Assembly: GCA_016801845.1 (NCBI GenBank)
Contig: CM028919.1
Location: 14,901,001-14,965,000, forward strand
Length of the DNA stretch: 64,000 bases
Direction: 5' to 3'
DNA from: Polydactylus sextarius
Taxonomy: Eukaryota; Chordata; Actinopteri; Polynemidae
The notes below the pieces were generated by a model that did not search any database, had not been told where the DNA came from, and saw nothing but the letters and a program-made list of their open reading frames with translations. Within the stretch, counting starts at the first letter, position 1, and each line of letters opens with the position of its first letter. The translations under genes were made by a program, and so were the position numbers. This document shows, piece after piece, positions 11,801-24,175 of the stretch.

Positions 11801-13727
11801 TAGGAAGTGAAGGGAATTAGCAAAAAAAAAAAAAAAAAAGATAAATAGCTCCCCCTTGTGTCACCCGGACGTTGTATCTGTAGCATCGCCAGCTGAGCTC
11901 TTGGTTGGAAAATAAATAATGAACAGTCGGTGCTGACCCTCCTTCTGCTGCTCAGGGGCGTAACCCTCTACCTCACCTCTTTCATTCACATCTTTCCTTC
12001 CTTTGCCTCATGTTTACTTTTTTTAAATAAAAGTTGAGATGATGCAAAAGTTCTCGGTCGACTGAAGCCCTGAAATTTGATGATTTGATGATGAGCCTAT
12101 CATAGCCTGTCATTTCCTAAAATATACTGTCAACTAGTGATATCAGCACAAGAAGCGCAAGAGTTTGTTTCCTAACCACCGGCCCCGGACACATGCTGGT
12201 CTGAGGCCCATTCATAATGACATTATATGAAGCTGACATGCCAAAAAAATCGAATCAGAAATTTGGTCAAAACAGAACGAATTGACCAATAAATCGACCA
12301 GTCGACTGGGAGATTACAGGCCTAGTAACAACTCTGGCCTCATTAAAGGAAGTGCTAAAAATGTATCAGTAAAAATAGCTTCGACGTAGCAACAAACTCA
12401 AGAGATCAGCTTATCAGTTGTACCAGATGAATCCCATTTTCTTTTTTTTTGTTTGGAAAGTTGGAAGTTGCTGAGACAAGCCAAGATAAGTAGTGTAAAA
12501 TGTAAATGAAAAATAAGACTAATAAATAAAAACCTACTAGTCCATACTTGTGGCACAAACTGGAGGTAAATGACTCAATCTCTTAGGCTGAATAAGCTGA
12601 AATTCTATATTTTGAATTAAAAAAAAAAAACAAGACAAAATGAAGTTATTAATGAAGTGATCTTGGGCTGGAAGGGTAAAGAAAATTATCACTAACTGCT
12701 GAATTATTGAGTATTTCACATGACTAATGCAGCTATTGTTTACTGGGATAAATTTACTTCTACTGATTTAAATTTACTTTAAAATTTGATTTACATCCTA
12801 TTTTCCCCAAACTGAAAGTTACATCAGACATCATCGTGTTGTTATGTCATCCTGAAGCTGTACCACAGCCAGTAGTAGTGTGTCTGGTGTTAATGGTGAG
12901 AATATCAGATAAAATACAAACACAGTCCCACAGAGAGGTTTTCCAAAGACATTAGAAACCAGACAGCTGCCTTTATTTAAACCGACGACATTATAATATG
13001 AAGGTCATCTGGCTCATGTGTGGTCTTACCTTTAGGAAGGCTGCTCTGAGAGTCTGTGCTGCTGACAGGTTGATTCTCTCAAGCTAGTGGGGAAAAAAAA
13101 GACAAAAATAAAAGACGTCAGTGACAAATCTGGAACATGCTGGTGTGTTGCCACCCGGCATCTGAGTATGTCTGCACTGGTTTCAAACGTAGCTGTGTGC
13201 AAGGCTACACCTGTCAAAACAGGAACAAACAGGATATATGTTTCACAACACGCACACGCACACGCATGCATGCACAAAGAAGAAAAGCAATCGTCACATT
13301 TTTCACTTTTCTTGTTTTCCCATCTTTTCAGGATTGTAACATTACAACATGCAGCATGTTTAACATTTAATCTATTTACATTTGGTTTAATCCAAGTAAA
13401 TCAAACTGTAAAACATTTGATTCTACTATCTCGACTCCCCTATGCTCCACTGCAGTATTGATATTCTGTCAAATACATTTAGAACTTGCCTCATGTCATA
13501 TTTAATAGCGCATTAATTAATACATTATTGCTACAGGTTGACCTGCTCGGTTTCCTCCCGTTGTATCGCTACATAAAACAGCAGATTCAGTGCTGATAAA
13601 TTTAGTGGTTGAACAGTGAAGACAACAGACGTTTTACCTCGTTGAAAACAGGGTACATCACAGCGTACAGCGTCATGGATACCATGGAGTTTGTCTCCGC
13701 TTCATTCTTCATCTCCTCCATTGTCAT
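8873..13727 (-). CDS. pdcd10: Programmed cell death protein 10 (CCM3)
   Basis: Seven coding exons on the minus strand, in transcript order: 13727-13638, 13083-13030, 11120-11003, 10824-10698, 9293-9215, 9122-9040 and 8954-8873. They have GT-AG borders and sum to 210 aa (human has 212). The reading MTMEEMKNEAET...YAVMYPVFNE, then NLSAAQTLRAAF, ENPGLTQDIIMKILEKK, NFTESLLRMAADDVE, DEINDRVRFLQTIK, ELLDTVNNV, KYQYQNRR and LIHQTNLILQTFKTVA is nearly identical to mammalian PDCD10. The N-terminal helices form the dimer with GCKIII kinases (STK24/25/26). The C-terminal FAT-homology helices bind paxillin LD motifs, CCM2 and striatin in STRIPAK. No frame breaks are seen. The human protein starts two codons earlier (MRM). 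Here the codons before ATG read Trp-Arg, so the first ATG is taken. Whether this is a or b after the teleost duplication cannot be told. Confidence 0.97.
9525..10256 (-). mobile_element. Decayed non-LTR retrotransposon in a PDCD10 intron
   Basis: On the minus strand, frames at 10256-10059, 10040-9732 and nearby resemble the C-terminal half of fish LINE ORF2. Matching blocks are HEYLGVVVENKL, FYRSFIESV and then a LLSGRRWEMP-like block, with several frame changes. A tail resembling the TATCTTTATTGTCCC sequence common at such fish LINE ends lies at about 9535-9552 on +. It is too decayed to be active and lies within the intron between exons 4 and 5. Confidence 0.65.
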
Positions 13728-13756
13728 CCTCCAGGGAGGAGCAGCTCTTGGTGAAA

Positions 13757-15068
13757 CTGTGAGGAGGAAACTGCAGCTCACGCACACTCACACATACACT
13801 CACTCACACACACTCACACACACACCCTGAAAACCACACAAGCACCAGAGTGACAAGAGCCTGGAGGAAAAACAAAGATCATTATCATCATAAAGATAAT
13901 TATTTGTAGAGATGCACTTAATAATGTTAGACAACACAATGAAGTACATAAAAGATTTTAAACATAGGAGCATATTACATTACTACCTTAGTTTAGCCAT
14001 TGAAATTAATATTGGTACTGTTTGATATTCTAAAAATAAATATACAAAAATAAATAAATAAATATGACACACCTATGTATGCGCTGCTACCTATTGTATA
14101 ACTACAACTAATTATCATTTTCATTACCAATTAATCTGTTACAATATATTTTAAAACTAATATGTTATTGATTTTATCAATTTTATGATGAAATGTCAAT
14201 AACAACTTCCTACAAACTAAACTGATGACCACAAATGTCTTGGATTATCAGTCCAAAATCTCAAGGAAAATCAAAAGGATAAAGTTTCTACATCTTTGCG
14301 TGATATTAACATACACACCAGCAGGGTTATGTGACCTATGGGTTTGTTTAACCAGGAGAAGGGGAGTGGCACAGTTAATCTCTTATTTGGCTGCTGACAG
14401 AAAAGCCAAATGGGACCAGACAGAAAATTAAATATATAACCATTTCAGGATAAAGAAAGTAAGACCTCCACCCTTACTTCCTTCTTGTTGTGGTAAACTG
14501 AGTCTACAGACAAGAAGCCATGACTGACAAAGTGATGTTTGACAATGTAACTCGGGTCCTAGATCATTAAATGGTGGAGATTTAAGTGCTCAGCTAGCTT
14601 CGTTAAGTTCTTGTGTTTATTCTGAATCTGTCTGAATACACTTTATATAAACACATTAACGGTACAGTTTGTCAGCCTCAGTATCAGACGCGATGGCTGC
14701 CTCACCGGGAAGCTAATTTAGCTACTCGGCTAACTGAGTATAGCTACGAAATAGCTAACGTACGGCTAACTGAGGTTTGCGCTTTTAGTAAAGGTAAAAT
14801 ACTTTTTAAAAAAATCGATCCAAAGATAATAATCGACTGATAACGGAGATGAAATGATCGCGATCGAGCCAAAAAAGATTCCCAATTGAGGCCTAATGGC
14901 CGAGTAGATCGATGGTAGCGAACTGCTAGCAGGGAACATCGTAGCTTACGTGCTAGCTACAGTAAATTGTAGATTAGTTATCGCTGATTTGATAAAACAC
15001 GTCAGTAAACGGCTTTGGATCGGATAAGTAAGTCGGTATATGTGTGTTAAATATGTACTCGTATCTAC
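13757..15068 (-). other. PDCD10 5' intron
   Basis: The first coding exon has an acceptor CAG at about 13757-13759 (minus strand), so its 5' UTR part begins at 13756. A donor GTAGATAC at 15068 follows a plausible non-coding exon at about 15069-15180. Inside are a CACTCACA-type short repeat (about 13780-13826) and AT-rich sequence, with no other gene. Confidence 0.45.
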
Positions 15069-15200
15069 CTTTGGTCTGACTTCTTAAATGAGCTGGTTAC
15101 GCCGTCGATTGCCTTTTAGCTGCTATGTTTTCTTTACAACTTAAGGCGGAAGTTTTTTAGGACTGGCCTCAGCGACATCTTCCGGACCGTTGCTACGTAA
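15069..15200 (-). promoter_or_regulatory. pdcd10: Likely PDCD10 first exon and promoter
   Basis: A small CpG-enriched patch contains ETS-like sites (ACTTCCGCC and CCGGAAGA on the minus strand) ahead of a good donor (CCAAAG|GTAGATAC). Its position and orientation suit the non-coding first exon of PDCD10. The transcription start is not determined. Confidence 0.45.
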
Positions 15201-15239
15201 ACACACGTCGTCCAATCAGAGGGCGAGATGGAGCGAATG

Positions 15240-17750
15240 TGACGACATACGTAACATACGTATATATTTCTGTTTATTTTATTATTATATTTATTTTATT
15301 ATATTATTTTCTGTAATAATAATAATAGTTGTGAATTATTATACATCACTATATTATGTGATGATGATACTTAGTTTAAAAATATATCACTAACTCAATT
15401 AAATTACTTGATGTGGGACATAAAACTGTTCAGAACTTACCTTCAAATATTATTTTCTTACCATCCAGACCTCAGCAAACTGGATTTAGATCAAAAACTG
15501 CTGCACTTATATTAAACAAATCTGGATTATTCAGTTAGTGAAAAATTACACTGTTTATGAAGTGATGATTTTAATGTTTTCAGAGGAAATGTTTCCGTTT
15601 TTACCTTCTATTCAGTACAAACAGACTAACGTTTTCACTAACTAATCCAAAGGGTTTTCAAGCATTTTCAAAGTCCCAGAAAATAATAGTTAGATGTCAT
15701 CACACTTGTCTTAACTTGTAACATGTTGAATACAAGCTCACAATTTTGACACAAAGTCTGCTTTTAAAAACCAGACTTGTGTTCAAAAGACACAAGTAAA
15801 GTGTTCATCTTATAATTATAAAGATGAAAGATGTTATCAAGTCAAACATTTTGGAGCTTAACTCAAAAAGACAAAAAGTTTAAATAACTCAACCTCTACT
15901 GCATAAAATCTGACTCCACTAACATTATAGAAGTGTAATATGCTCCATTTCTGGATTCGTTGAACAAAATATCTTAATGTTTTTCTACATACTCGAGGGT
16001 TTACAGGGTTCAGATCGATTAAACACTTTCAAGTGCCAAAAATACTGAAGATATGTAAAATCTTAACAGAGAATAAATAACATGTTTGCAGCCCTAAAAC
16101 AACAGTTTTAGCCCAAACTGCTGAACGTCTTTTTCTCCTGTTAGTGTTTATACTTTGTTCATACTGAGCACAATGGATCATATATTATCACAAGGATTCA
16201 TGCTGATTTCTTAAACAAAACTCATTTATGAGTGTTATTATTCTTTGTCCCAAATTGTGCCTTATGGCCATCTCCATATCCCCCCCATTACGTTCTACAC
16301 TGTCAATAAGTCAAAGGTCTTATTGTCTATCTATGGAGGAATGTAGAGGTCATCTTGCAGCGCGTCACTCCAGCCGTCTGGTCAGTGTCTCTCTGATGGG
16401 TCAGAAGAGTTCAGGCTCCAGGAGGATGGAGCCCGCGGGCATACGTCTAACAGCAGTGACCTGGAATGCAAATCTCACATTGGAGACAGGATATTATGGT
16501 CTTAATTTAATAAAATTTTGCGGTGTTATGTATAGGAAACTGAAATAAGTGATTTATTTAATCTAAACCAACCAAGGATGGTTAAAAATCATGAGTAGAA
16601 ACGAGGAGAAGTGAAATAATTCATGATCTTCAATGATGAAATGACATATTTGTCACGTTTAACATATTCTGCTTGTTGTGAACATGCTGTTCTGTAAATA
16701 CAAACATCTCTTTTTATTTCCAGTTCATATCAGTCTTCATTTTGTGCAGAAAATGTGTTGTTTGTCCTTCATTTTAAATGTCCTATCTCACCTGTCGACC
16801 TGGTTACAGCCTCTACACAAAAACATTATCAGAATAAAGAAATAAAAGTTGTCAATCACTATTATTGTTCCTATATCCAAACCAAACTCAAAACACTTGT
16901 AACTGACAAAAAATAAACGAGTCGGGTTTAAAATCCTTCTTCTCTCTGGTCTGTCTCAGTCAGGTGTCGTTATATCTTCAGCTTCATCTTTATCAAGTGA
17001 AACAGTCTCAGTCTTGACTGAGGTCAGATGATTGACTGTTCCCATCGGGATTTACTCTTCGGTCCTCAGAGAAAATGAGCTTGTATTTTTAGGTTAATTC
17101 ACAGGATGAAACTCAGAGGAATGTGTATAATAATATGATATAAAATCTGTTTGAAAGAAAACTCATTTGTGAAATAAAGAAACCGAAATGTTACATAACA
17201 GATGTTACATCAGATGTTACACACACACCTACAACTCTCTTCAAATGATGTAGCTGTGTCTCGTGCTGTGTCAGTAAGTAATCCCTCACTTTTACCACTG
17301 TGAAGTGAGGTGGAAATATTATATTAAACCTCGGGGGTTGTGTGGCAGTTAGTGGCAAAGGAAACGTAAGCAAATTGTGGCTGTGAATATCCTGCAGTCG
17401 GTCACGAAAAGCGATAATGATCCAGTGATCGTCATCACAGACTCGAGCTGTTTGTTTCTTTATTTTTATTCTTATTTTAAATTCACGTAGTTAAGTAAAC
17501 AATGTCTCACCAGACATCAACAACACATGTAAATGCAACTGTAAACATCTTATATTGATCACTTATATACAAGCAGGAGACATCATCAATTAATTAAATC
17601 TATTTAATTTGATTTATTTGAACAGGTTAGACATAATACAAGAGGTTAGGTGTCTTTTTCTTTTTCTTTTCCTTTTTTCTCTTGTTTCGGGGGGTGGGTA
17701 GGTGGGTGTGGATGATGTGCAGCCATTTGCAGCTGTCACCACGCGGATGT
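15240..17750. other. Intergenic between PDCD10 and ISYNA1
   Basis: AT-rich sequence with no recognised exon. The longest open frame (+ strand, 16228-16548) has no family resemblance. Minus-strand sequence near 16390-16470 has an acceptor-like CCAG followed by a short open frame, but no partner exon was found. SERPINI1, the usual vertebrate head-to-head partner of PDCD10, was not recognised here. Confidence 0.5.
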
Positions 17751-17779
17751 CAAACCTCTCCATCCTCGCGCGTTATGTA

Positions 17780-18021
17780 ACAGGTAGGGAGCTCTCTGAT
17801 TGGTTGAATCCATCGAGCGACGGGAAGATAATCAGCCGAAGGAGCTCCGGAGGCGTTTTAGTCCCCGGCACTTTCAGACGGAAACTACCAGAAATTTCTT
17901 AAGAACGTAGACGAACACGTGTAAACGACGCGTAACAGGACTCGTCTTCTTTTCTTTGATCTTTTTCTTTTAAAGCGAAATAACTCGCAAGCATCTTTAT
18001 TCTTGAGTGAAGAGGAAAAAG
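17780..18021 (+). promoter_or_regulatory. isyna1: ISYNA1 promoter and non-coding first exon
   Basis: CpG content rises at about 17750-17960. A donor AAAAAG|GTGAGG closes a candidate non-coding exon at 18021. The next exon opens after TTTCTTTACAG at 18351, 11 bp before the ATG. A (CA)n tract sits in the short 5' intron at about 18289-18310. Confidence 0.5.
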
Positions 18022-18279
18022 GTGAGGCGGCTTCCGGGTTGTGTTTTCATCTGCGCGTGCGAGTCATTTATTCATTTCATTCATACAATAATGAACGTGT
18101 GTATTTCTCTGTGTAACGACCGCTGCTTAATGACTATAAGACGTTACAGAAGGTTGAAGTTGGAATTAGAAGAACGAAAAACTAGAGATGAATTAATTCT
18201 TTGTTTCTAGTTCAACACGGTTCATTGGCAGCTTGACTTACTTATGACGTGTTAGGGAGACGCAACATTACCCATAGTG

Positions 18280-18288
<9 letters not shown>

Positions 18289-18310
<22 letters not shown>
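18289..18310. repeat. (CA)n microsatellite
   Basis: About eleven CA units in the 5' UTR intron of ISYNA1, about 40 bp before the acceptor. Confidence 0.9.
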
Positions 18311-18362
18311 GAGGGAGAAGTTGAATAAACTGTGTTTTCTTTTCTTTACAGACTGTGCAGTC

Positions 18363-21300
18363 ATGTCTGTGAAGATCCACGTCAAGAGTCCTAATGTGAA
18401 ATATTCAGATAAACACATCGAGTCTCAATATGCATATGAGACCACATCAGTGATCAGAGAAGGAAACCAAGTCACAGTAAGTCACCAGTCTTTCTTATAT
18501 GTTGTTTTCTTCCATATGTACAAGCTCAAACTAATATTTTCCCGTATGTGCAAACAGCTGACCCCCCGCACCACCAACATGACATTTCGCACCGAGAGAC
18601 AAGTTCCCCGACTCGGGGTGATGCTGGTCGGCTGGGGAGGCAACAACGGGACCACGGTCACAGCAGCTGTTCTGGCCAACAGGCTGGAACTCACCTGGAT
18701 GACCAAGACTGGATTGAAGGTGAGTTGGAGAGATGTAAAATGTGCCTTTTTTTTTTTTTGTACATGTGAAGATATAATCAGCTGCTGGTGTGAAACACAC
18801 TTGTAACTCAGTAAACATGATGGAATGTTTCTAACCAAATAAAACTACGATGTGCAGATGATTGAGAACTTTCTTGTCCTAGTTTAGCCTCCTCTACGTC
18901 CCTCGATAGTGTGTTAGAGTGGTGACCCATTAAAAGCTGATTATACCGACTTGTTCAGTAGAGTGTGAAGAGCTTAGCTGCCTCTGGTCTTGAGGTGGTG
19001 GTGGTTTCTTTATATGGTCATACATTTTTACCTGTATGAGACTTCTGAGAAGAAATTAATCCACCGTGTTTTTCCCCCTCTCTCTCTCTCTTCTTCCTCA
19101 TTCTTTAGAAAGCAAATTACTTCGGCTCCCTCCTTCAAGCGTCCACTGTCTGTCTGGGATCAGGCCCAGAGGGCGAGGTCAATGTGCCCTTTCGAGACCT
19201 CTTACCCATGGTGCACCCCAATGATATTGTCTTTGACGGTACAGACAATTCCAGCAGATAATCTGCTCTAGGTTTAACTTCTGAGACAGTTGAGAAGTGT
19301 GTTCGTGTGTGTGTTCGTGTGTGTGTTCGTGTGTGTGTTCATGTTCGTAGCAGGAGAATCTCACCTCAGGGCAGTTTCAGAGACTTTCCATGAGACAAAG
19401 ATGGTCAGAGATATGCTCTTACAGCGAAGTCTGTTGCCTTATAAGGCAGCATATTTATAGAGGTTCTATCTGTCTAGTCTATTATATAAGATAGAAATGA
19501 TGACTTCCTGCACTGGTCAGCCTCTACCCTGTTGAGTTCTGGAAAATTAGAGATGTTTATAGATTTAAGCTGATGTTTCTTTTAACTCGAAGTGTGTTAT
19601 TTTTTATTTATTTATTTTTTTTTAAGGCTGGGATATTTCCTCAATGGATCTGGGCAGAGCAATGGAACGAGCTCAAGTACTCGACTGGTCACTACAAGAG
19701 CAGCTCCGACCGCACATGAGCCGCATGAAACCCCGACCGACCATCTACAACCCGGACTTCATCGCTGCAAACCAAGAGAGCCGAGCTGACAACGTGCTCA
19801 CTGGGACCCTGGCAGAGCAGGTAATATCCTCTTCAGCCATTTATTCCACTGTAGATTATGTTGTTTCTGTTTCCGTTTTTCGATTTGACTTAAAATTAGA
19901 TATGATGTTCCAGGTGGAGCAGGTCAGAGCTGATATAAGGGAGTTTCGTCAGTCCAGTGGCGTTGACAAAGTCATCGTCCTGTGGACTGCGAACACCGAG
20001 CGCTTCTGTGATATCATACCGGGGCTCAACGACACTGCCAAAAACCTGTTAGCTGCTATTCAGGTGAGAACAGGAGCCATGAAGATTAGTTTGTTTTAAA
20101 AACTTCATAGTAGAGAATCTAAAGGCAAAAATCCTTCAGCTGGTTTTGGTACAAATGCCCAGAATGTGTCCATTAGAATCAGAATCACCCACTCGACGTT
20201 AATTTCCTCCTAATTCTGAGAACTGCTCAGTAATCCTCCATCACATCTAGTGATGATTAAAGCTCAGGGGATGAAGAGATTAGCTCTTTGAACATTTGAC
20301 TGTTTGTAAATGAAATGCTGTAATGAGACTGAAACAGTCAGCTACTCCTTTCAAATCAGATCAGACGGAGAAAATTATAATTTGCACCTCTTGGGTGAGT
20401 TTTTATTTCATCACCAGTTTTCAGTATGACTGTACCGCTGTCAGCCACAATAACACACTATTCCACACACTTATGACCCTCAGAAAATAGCTCAATTTTA
20501 GATGGATACGATGTCGACAATAGAGTCGTTCCACAGAGATGATGTAAAGTGTCTCTGGGGAAATGTATCAGCTGGGAGTCGAGTGTTCCTCCTCGATGTA
20601 ATATGATGATAAGGAGAAGGTCATTGTGTCTTATCTTTTTTTTTTTGTCTGTATCCATCAGGCTGGAGCTGAGGAGATTTCTCCCTCCACTCTGTTTGCA
20701 GTGGCCAGTATCCTGGAGGGCTGCGCCTACGTCAACGGCTCCCCACAGAACACGTTCGTCCCGGGGGCCGTGGAGCTGGCGATGCAGAAAGGAGTGTTCA
20801 TCGGAGGAGATGACTTCAAATCTGGTCAGACCAAGATCAAGTCAGTGCTGGTGGACTTCCTGGTCAGCGCAGGGATCAAGGTGAGACAAAGGGGAAGTGG
20901 ATCACTGAAATAATGAAAGGACATGTAAAGTATTGCCACACAGTCGGGGAATAGTTTTGAAGAAAAACAAAACAATTAGAGTTAGTGTCTCATATCACAC
21001 TGATGTTCATTGTAGTAACTACCCTGATAATCCATTAACTACCAGCTGCCGTACGAACTAACGCACTCAACTGAAACACATAACACCACTTAATGTTGTT
21101 GATGGTGTTTAAAAGGAGTTGGTGTTTGAGCAGAGAATTTTAAACAGATGGTTAAAAGTGCCAGCGTGAGGCAACAGATGCTTTCACATTGTTTCACTTT
21201 GTGCAAACTGTCTGAAACGTATTCATTGGCATATGTTCGCTCCACGGTGGTTGGATACTTTCTGCTTCAACCAGTCGCTGCTGCTACTACTGGTCGTGGT

Positions 21301-22917
21301 GTTTGTCATGGCCAGAAAGCACCTGGTGGTATCCAGGTATTAGTGGCACTGAGTCCCTGAAACGTGAAGCTGAAGCCTGAATATGAAAACAGCTCCAGGT
21401 TTATTATGTCTCATAAGAAAATATATATTTAACAGTGTCCAGTTTTATATGGTTAATAGTTTTTAATACGTTTCTCTCTCTGTCCTTTAACAGCCGACAT
21501 CTATTGTCAGCTACAATCACCTCGGCAACAACGATGGGAAAAATCTGTCTGCTCCGCAGCAGTTTCGCTCCAAAGAGATTTCCAAGAGCAACGTGGTGGA
21601 TGACATGGTCCAGTCAAACCCCATCCTGTACCAGCCCGGAGAGAAACCCGACCACTGCGTGAGTGACTCGAGCTTCATGTGAATGATAACAGAAGACGAG
21701 TCATCAGACTCACTAACTACATCTGTGTGTTTTTACTTCAGGTGGTGATTAAATACGTCCCCTATGTCGGAGACAGCAAGCGCGCCATGGATGAGTACAC
21801 GTCTGAGATAATGATGGGAGGGCTCAATACTATCGCTCTGCACAACACTTGTGAGGTCAGTGGTGACGACATTTATTTTAAACGTAAAAGAGAAGAAAAA
21901 TAACCATCAACGGCTCCTCTTCTGGATCCGAACGTAGCCGTGGACGAGGCAGCTCAGCAGCGCCGGAGCTTAAACTGTTAATCCTGCTTAACAAGTGTTG
22001 GAGCTAATTTAAAAATACAGGTCACTGACATAGTTTCATGTTTTACTGACTATTCGCTTTAACTCGCCACCATTTTTATTCCATTACACGAAATAAGTGA
22101 TTATCACAAATGCAGTTTATAAAATATTAATCAAAGTGGTGAAATCATCATATGCTGCATGGTCAACTGCTGAAAACGGGACATAAACTGAACCAGTTGA
22201 CAGAAATATTGTCCCTGTTTCTACAAACAAATCGTATGATACAAAAATAATGTTTGAAGATCTTTTTAAGTATGAAATGTGGGGAAAAAAAAAAAACTGG
22301 GGAAAAACTTGTTATAAGTATCAAAAAGACACTGCTGCAGTTGCAGTGTTGGTTTGATATATTTCATTTCTTTCTTTCTCATACTCTTATAATTACTCAT
22401 CATCATTCTCTTTTTGCAACAGGACTCTCTGCTCGCCAGCCCGATCATCCTGGACCTGGTGATCCTGACAGAGCTTTGCCAGCGTGTGACCGTCCGGCCT
22501 CAGGGGGAGGACGACTTCCAGTCTTTCCACAGTGTCTTAGCGCTGCTCTCCTTCCTGTGCAAGGCCCCTCTGGTCCCGTCAGGTACCCCGGTCGTTAACG
22601 CCTTCTTCCGCCAGAGAGCCTGCATAGAAAACATCATGAGGTGAGAAGCAGTTTTAAGTAGGATGTCTTACTTTACTTACTTAAGATTTTGCAGTATAAG
22701 TTGCCTCCTTGTGTTTTTCAGAGCGTGCCTTGGCCTCCCCCCTCAGAACCACATGCTCCTGGAGCACAAGCTGCAGAGAGACTTCCTGCCTCCACATACT
22801 ACCCCCATCAACAATGAAGTCGCTGCCCTGAAAAAAGCTGTTTTCACCAATGGAAACCACATATCTCTAACAAACGGCAACAGTGCACATGTTCGCGATG
22901 CGACATGTGCACTATGA
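18363..22917 (+). CDS. isyna1: Inositol-3-phosphate synthase 1
   Basis: Ten coding exons: 18363-18476, 18558-18719, 19109-19238, 19627-19820, 19914-20063, 20662-20880, 21494-21658, 21742-21855, 22423-22640 and 22722-22917. They keep phase throughout and give 553 aa (human 558). The enzyme converts glucose-6-phosphate to 1D-myo-inositol-3-phosphate in an NAD-dependent reaction, the committed step of inositol synthesis, in the cytosol. Visible signatures are the NAD-binding GWGGNNGTT at 63-71, LWTANTERF, the SYNHLGNNDG loop at 329-338, KSNVVDDMVQSNP, and VPYVGDSKRAMDEY at 384-397 with catalytic lysines. The core is highly conserved. The last ~30 residues (repeated TNGN) are divergent, as in other vertebrates. 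Intron 1 is only 81 bp. In euryhaline fish this gene is osmotically induced. Poly-A signals are at 22923-22928 and, more plausibly, 23601-23606. Confidence 0.97.
19299..19348. repeat. 12-bp minisatellite (GTGTGTGTTCGT)n
   Basis: About four tandem units in ISYNA1 intron 3, about 60 bp after the exon 3 donor. Confidence 0.85.
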
Positions 22918-23600
22918 TTTCAAATAAAACACTAAAGCCCAGAAATAGAACTGAAACTTAAACGTTTTACCTTAATCCCTAAAAAAAACAAGAACAACGG
23001 CCCTCATTGATTGAGCTGTCATCGCACAAAAAAAATAACAAGTTTGCAGAGTCAGTTTTATGTAAAATCCTATGTTTTCTGTGATTCTTGGTCTGAAGAG
23101 ACATGATGCAGCAGATTTACTCATGCATATTGTCAGGAGTGGCGCTTGGTTAACTATCTCATTTATTTATTGCTTTAATAGTTGTGAAGACAGTAGTTGT
23201 GGTCACCTGAGTCTTTATATAGTACTAGTTTGTTTAAGACAGATTGTTTTTACTCAAATATGTACAATTAGTTAATTACTTTTTAACTTATTCAGTTTAT
23301 TTTCTCTCAGCAAATGTAAGCTACAGTTGTAAAATGAAACGTAGTTTTTGTCTTTTACAAGCAAATGTGATCTTACAGATCTTGCAGCTGTGAAACTACA
23401 ACAGGTACCTGCTAATTTGTTGTTTGATTGTGAAGTGGACAGGATTAATGAATGAGGGGCACATTGTTAATCTACTGTATTTTGGCATTAGTGTCAATCA
23501 CTGTTGTTGTTATTCATATTTTTGTGTGGAGCTAAAGGACAGAAAATATAGATGTGGTTTTAACTATTTTGTTAAAGAGGAACTTGGGCTATTTATATAT

Positions 23601-23606
23601 AATAAA
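23601..23606 (+). terminator. isyna1: Distal poly-A signal of ISYNA1
   Basis: AATAAA followed about 25 bp later by a GT-rich stretch (AAGTTGTGTTGG), the arrangement expected of a real cleavage site. An earlier AATAAA at 22923 lies only 5 bp after the stop and lacks a clear GT-rich element. Confidence 0.55.
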
Positions 23607-23790
23607 TGTTTAAACCTACATTTAAGTTGTGTTGGCTTTTTAATTTCCTAAAGATCCTGCGTCGTTGGAAAAACAAACTTAAAACAAAGCTGATGTTATG
23701 TCCTCTAAACCTCTCTGGTTCTTTTATTAAATAACTGTTAAATACCTAAAAAATATCAGTTAATTTAAAAAAAAAGGGGGGGGTAGTTTA

Positions 23791-23840
23791 CACACACACA
23801 CACACACACATATATATTTATATATATATATATATATATG
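23791..23840. repeat. (CA)n-(TA)n compound microsatellite
   Basis: CA dinucleotides pass directly into TA dinucleotides in the spacer between ISYNA1 and TPGS1. The spacer 23620-24100 is otherwise AT-rich with no feature seen. Confidence 0.9.
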
Positions 23841-24103
23841 GATCAGAGAAACACACCTACACTTACACACATAATATATGTAAAACATAATGCAAAAGTG
23901 ACATTTTAGTTAGTCAGTATTAGTCAATAATTATTAAGTATATAATATTATTGATTATGTGATTATTTGTCAAATAAATTATTTTTATAGCCAACAAATT
24001 GGAAATCAGGAAATTGACGAATCTGCGGCTGCAATATTCAAGTGACTCTACGTCACTAGTTAAGCGTCTCTTTATTTACATATTACGTTTTAATAGAATT
24101 TGG

Positions 24104-24150
24104 TCAGTTTCCGGTTTCTCCACCGCCTTTAAATCACTTCCGGTACCGTT
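24104..24150 (+). promoter_or_regulatory. tpgs1: TPGS1 promoter with ETS-type sites
   Basis: Two CCGG-containing ETS/GABP-like elements lie within 70 bp of the ATG: TTTCCGGTTTC at about 24108 and CACTTCCGGT at 24135-24144. No TATA box is seen. The arrangement is typical of a TATA-less housekeeping or ciliary gene. Confidence 0.45.
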
Positions 24151-24175
24151 GCTGCGACACGGGACGTCAACAGCA

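Noticed and set aside
12240..12330. Sequence with CGACCAGTCGACTGGG palindrome in a PDCD10 intron
   Set aside because: It resembles terminal sequence of fish DNA transposons but lacks a target-site duplication or second end that I can see.
14868..14915. TGGCCGAGTAG resembling a Pol III A box
   Set aside because: No B box follows within the usual distance and no tRNA-like fold is apparent.
16228..16548. 106-aa plus-strand open frame and a minus-strand acceptor-like site in the PDCD10-ISYNA1 spacer
   Set aside because: No family resemblance on either strand, no partner exon, and codon choice looks like non-coding AT-rich DNA.
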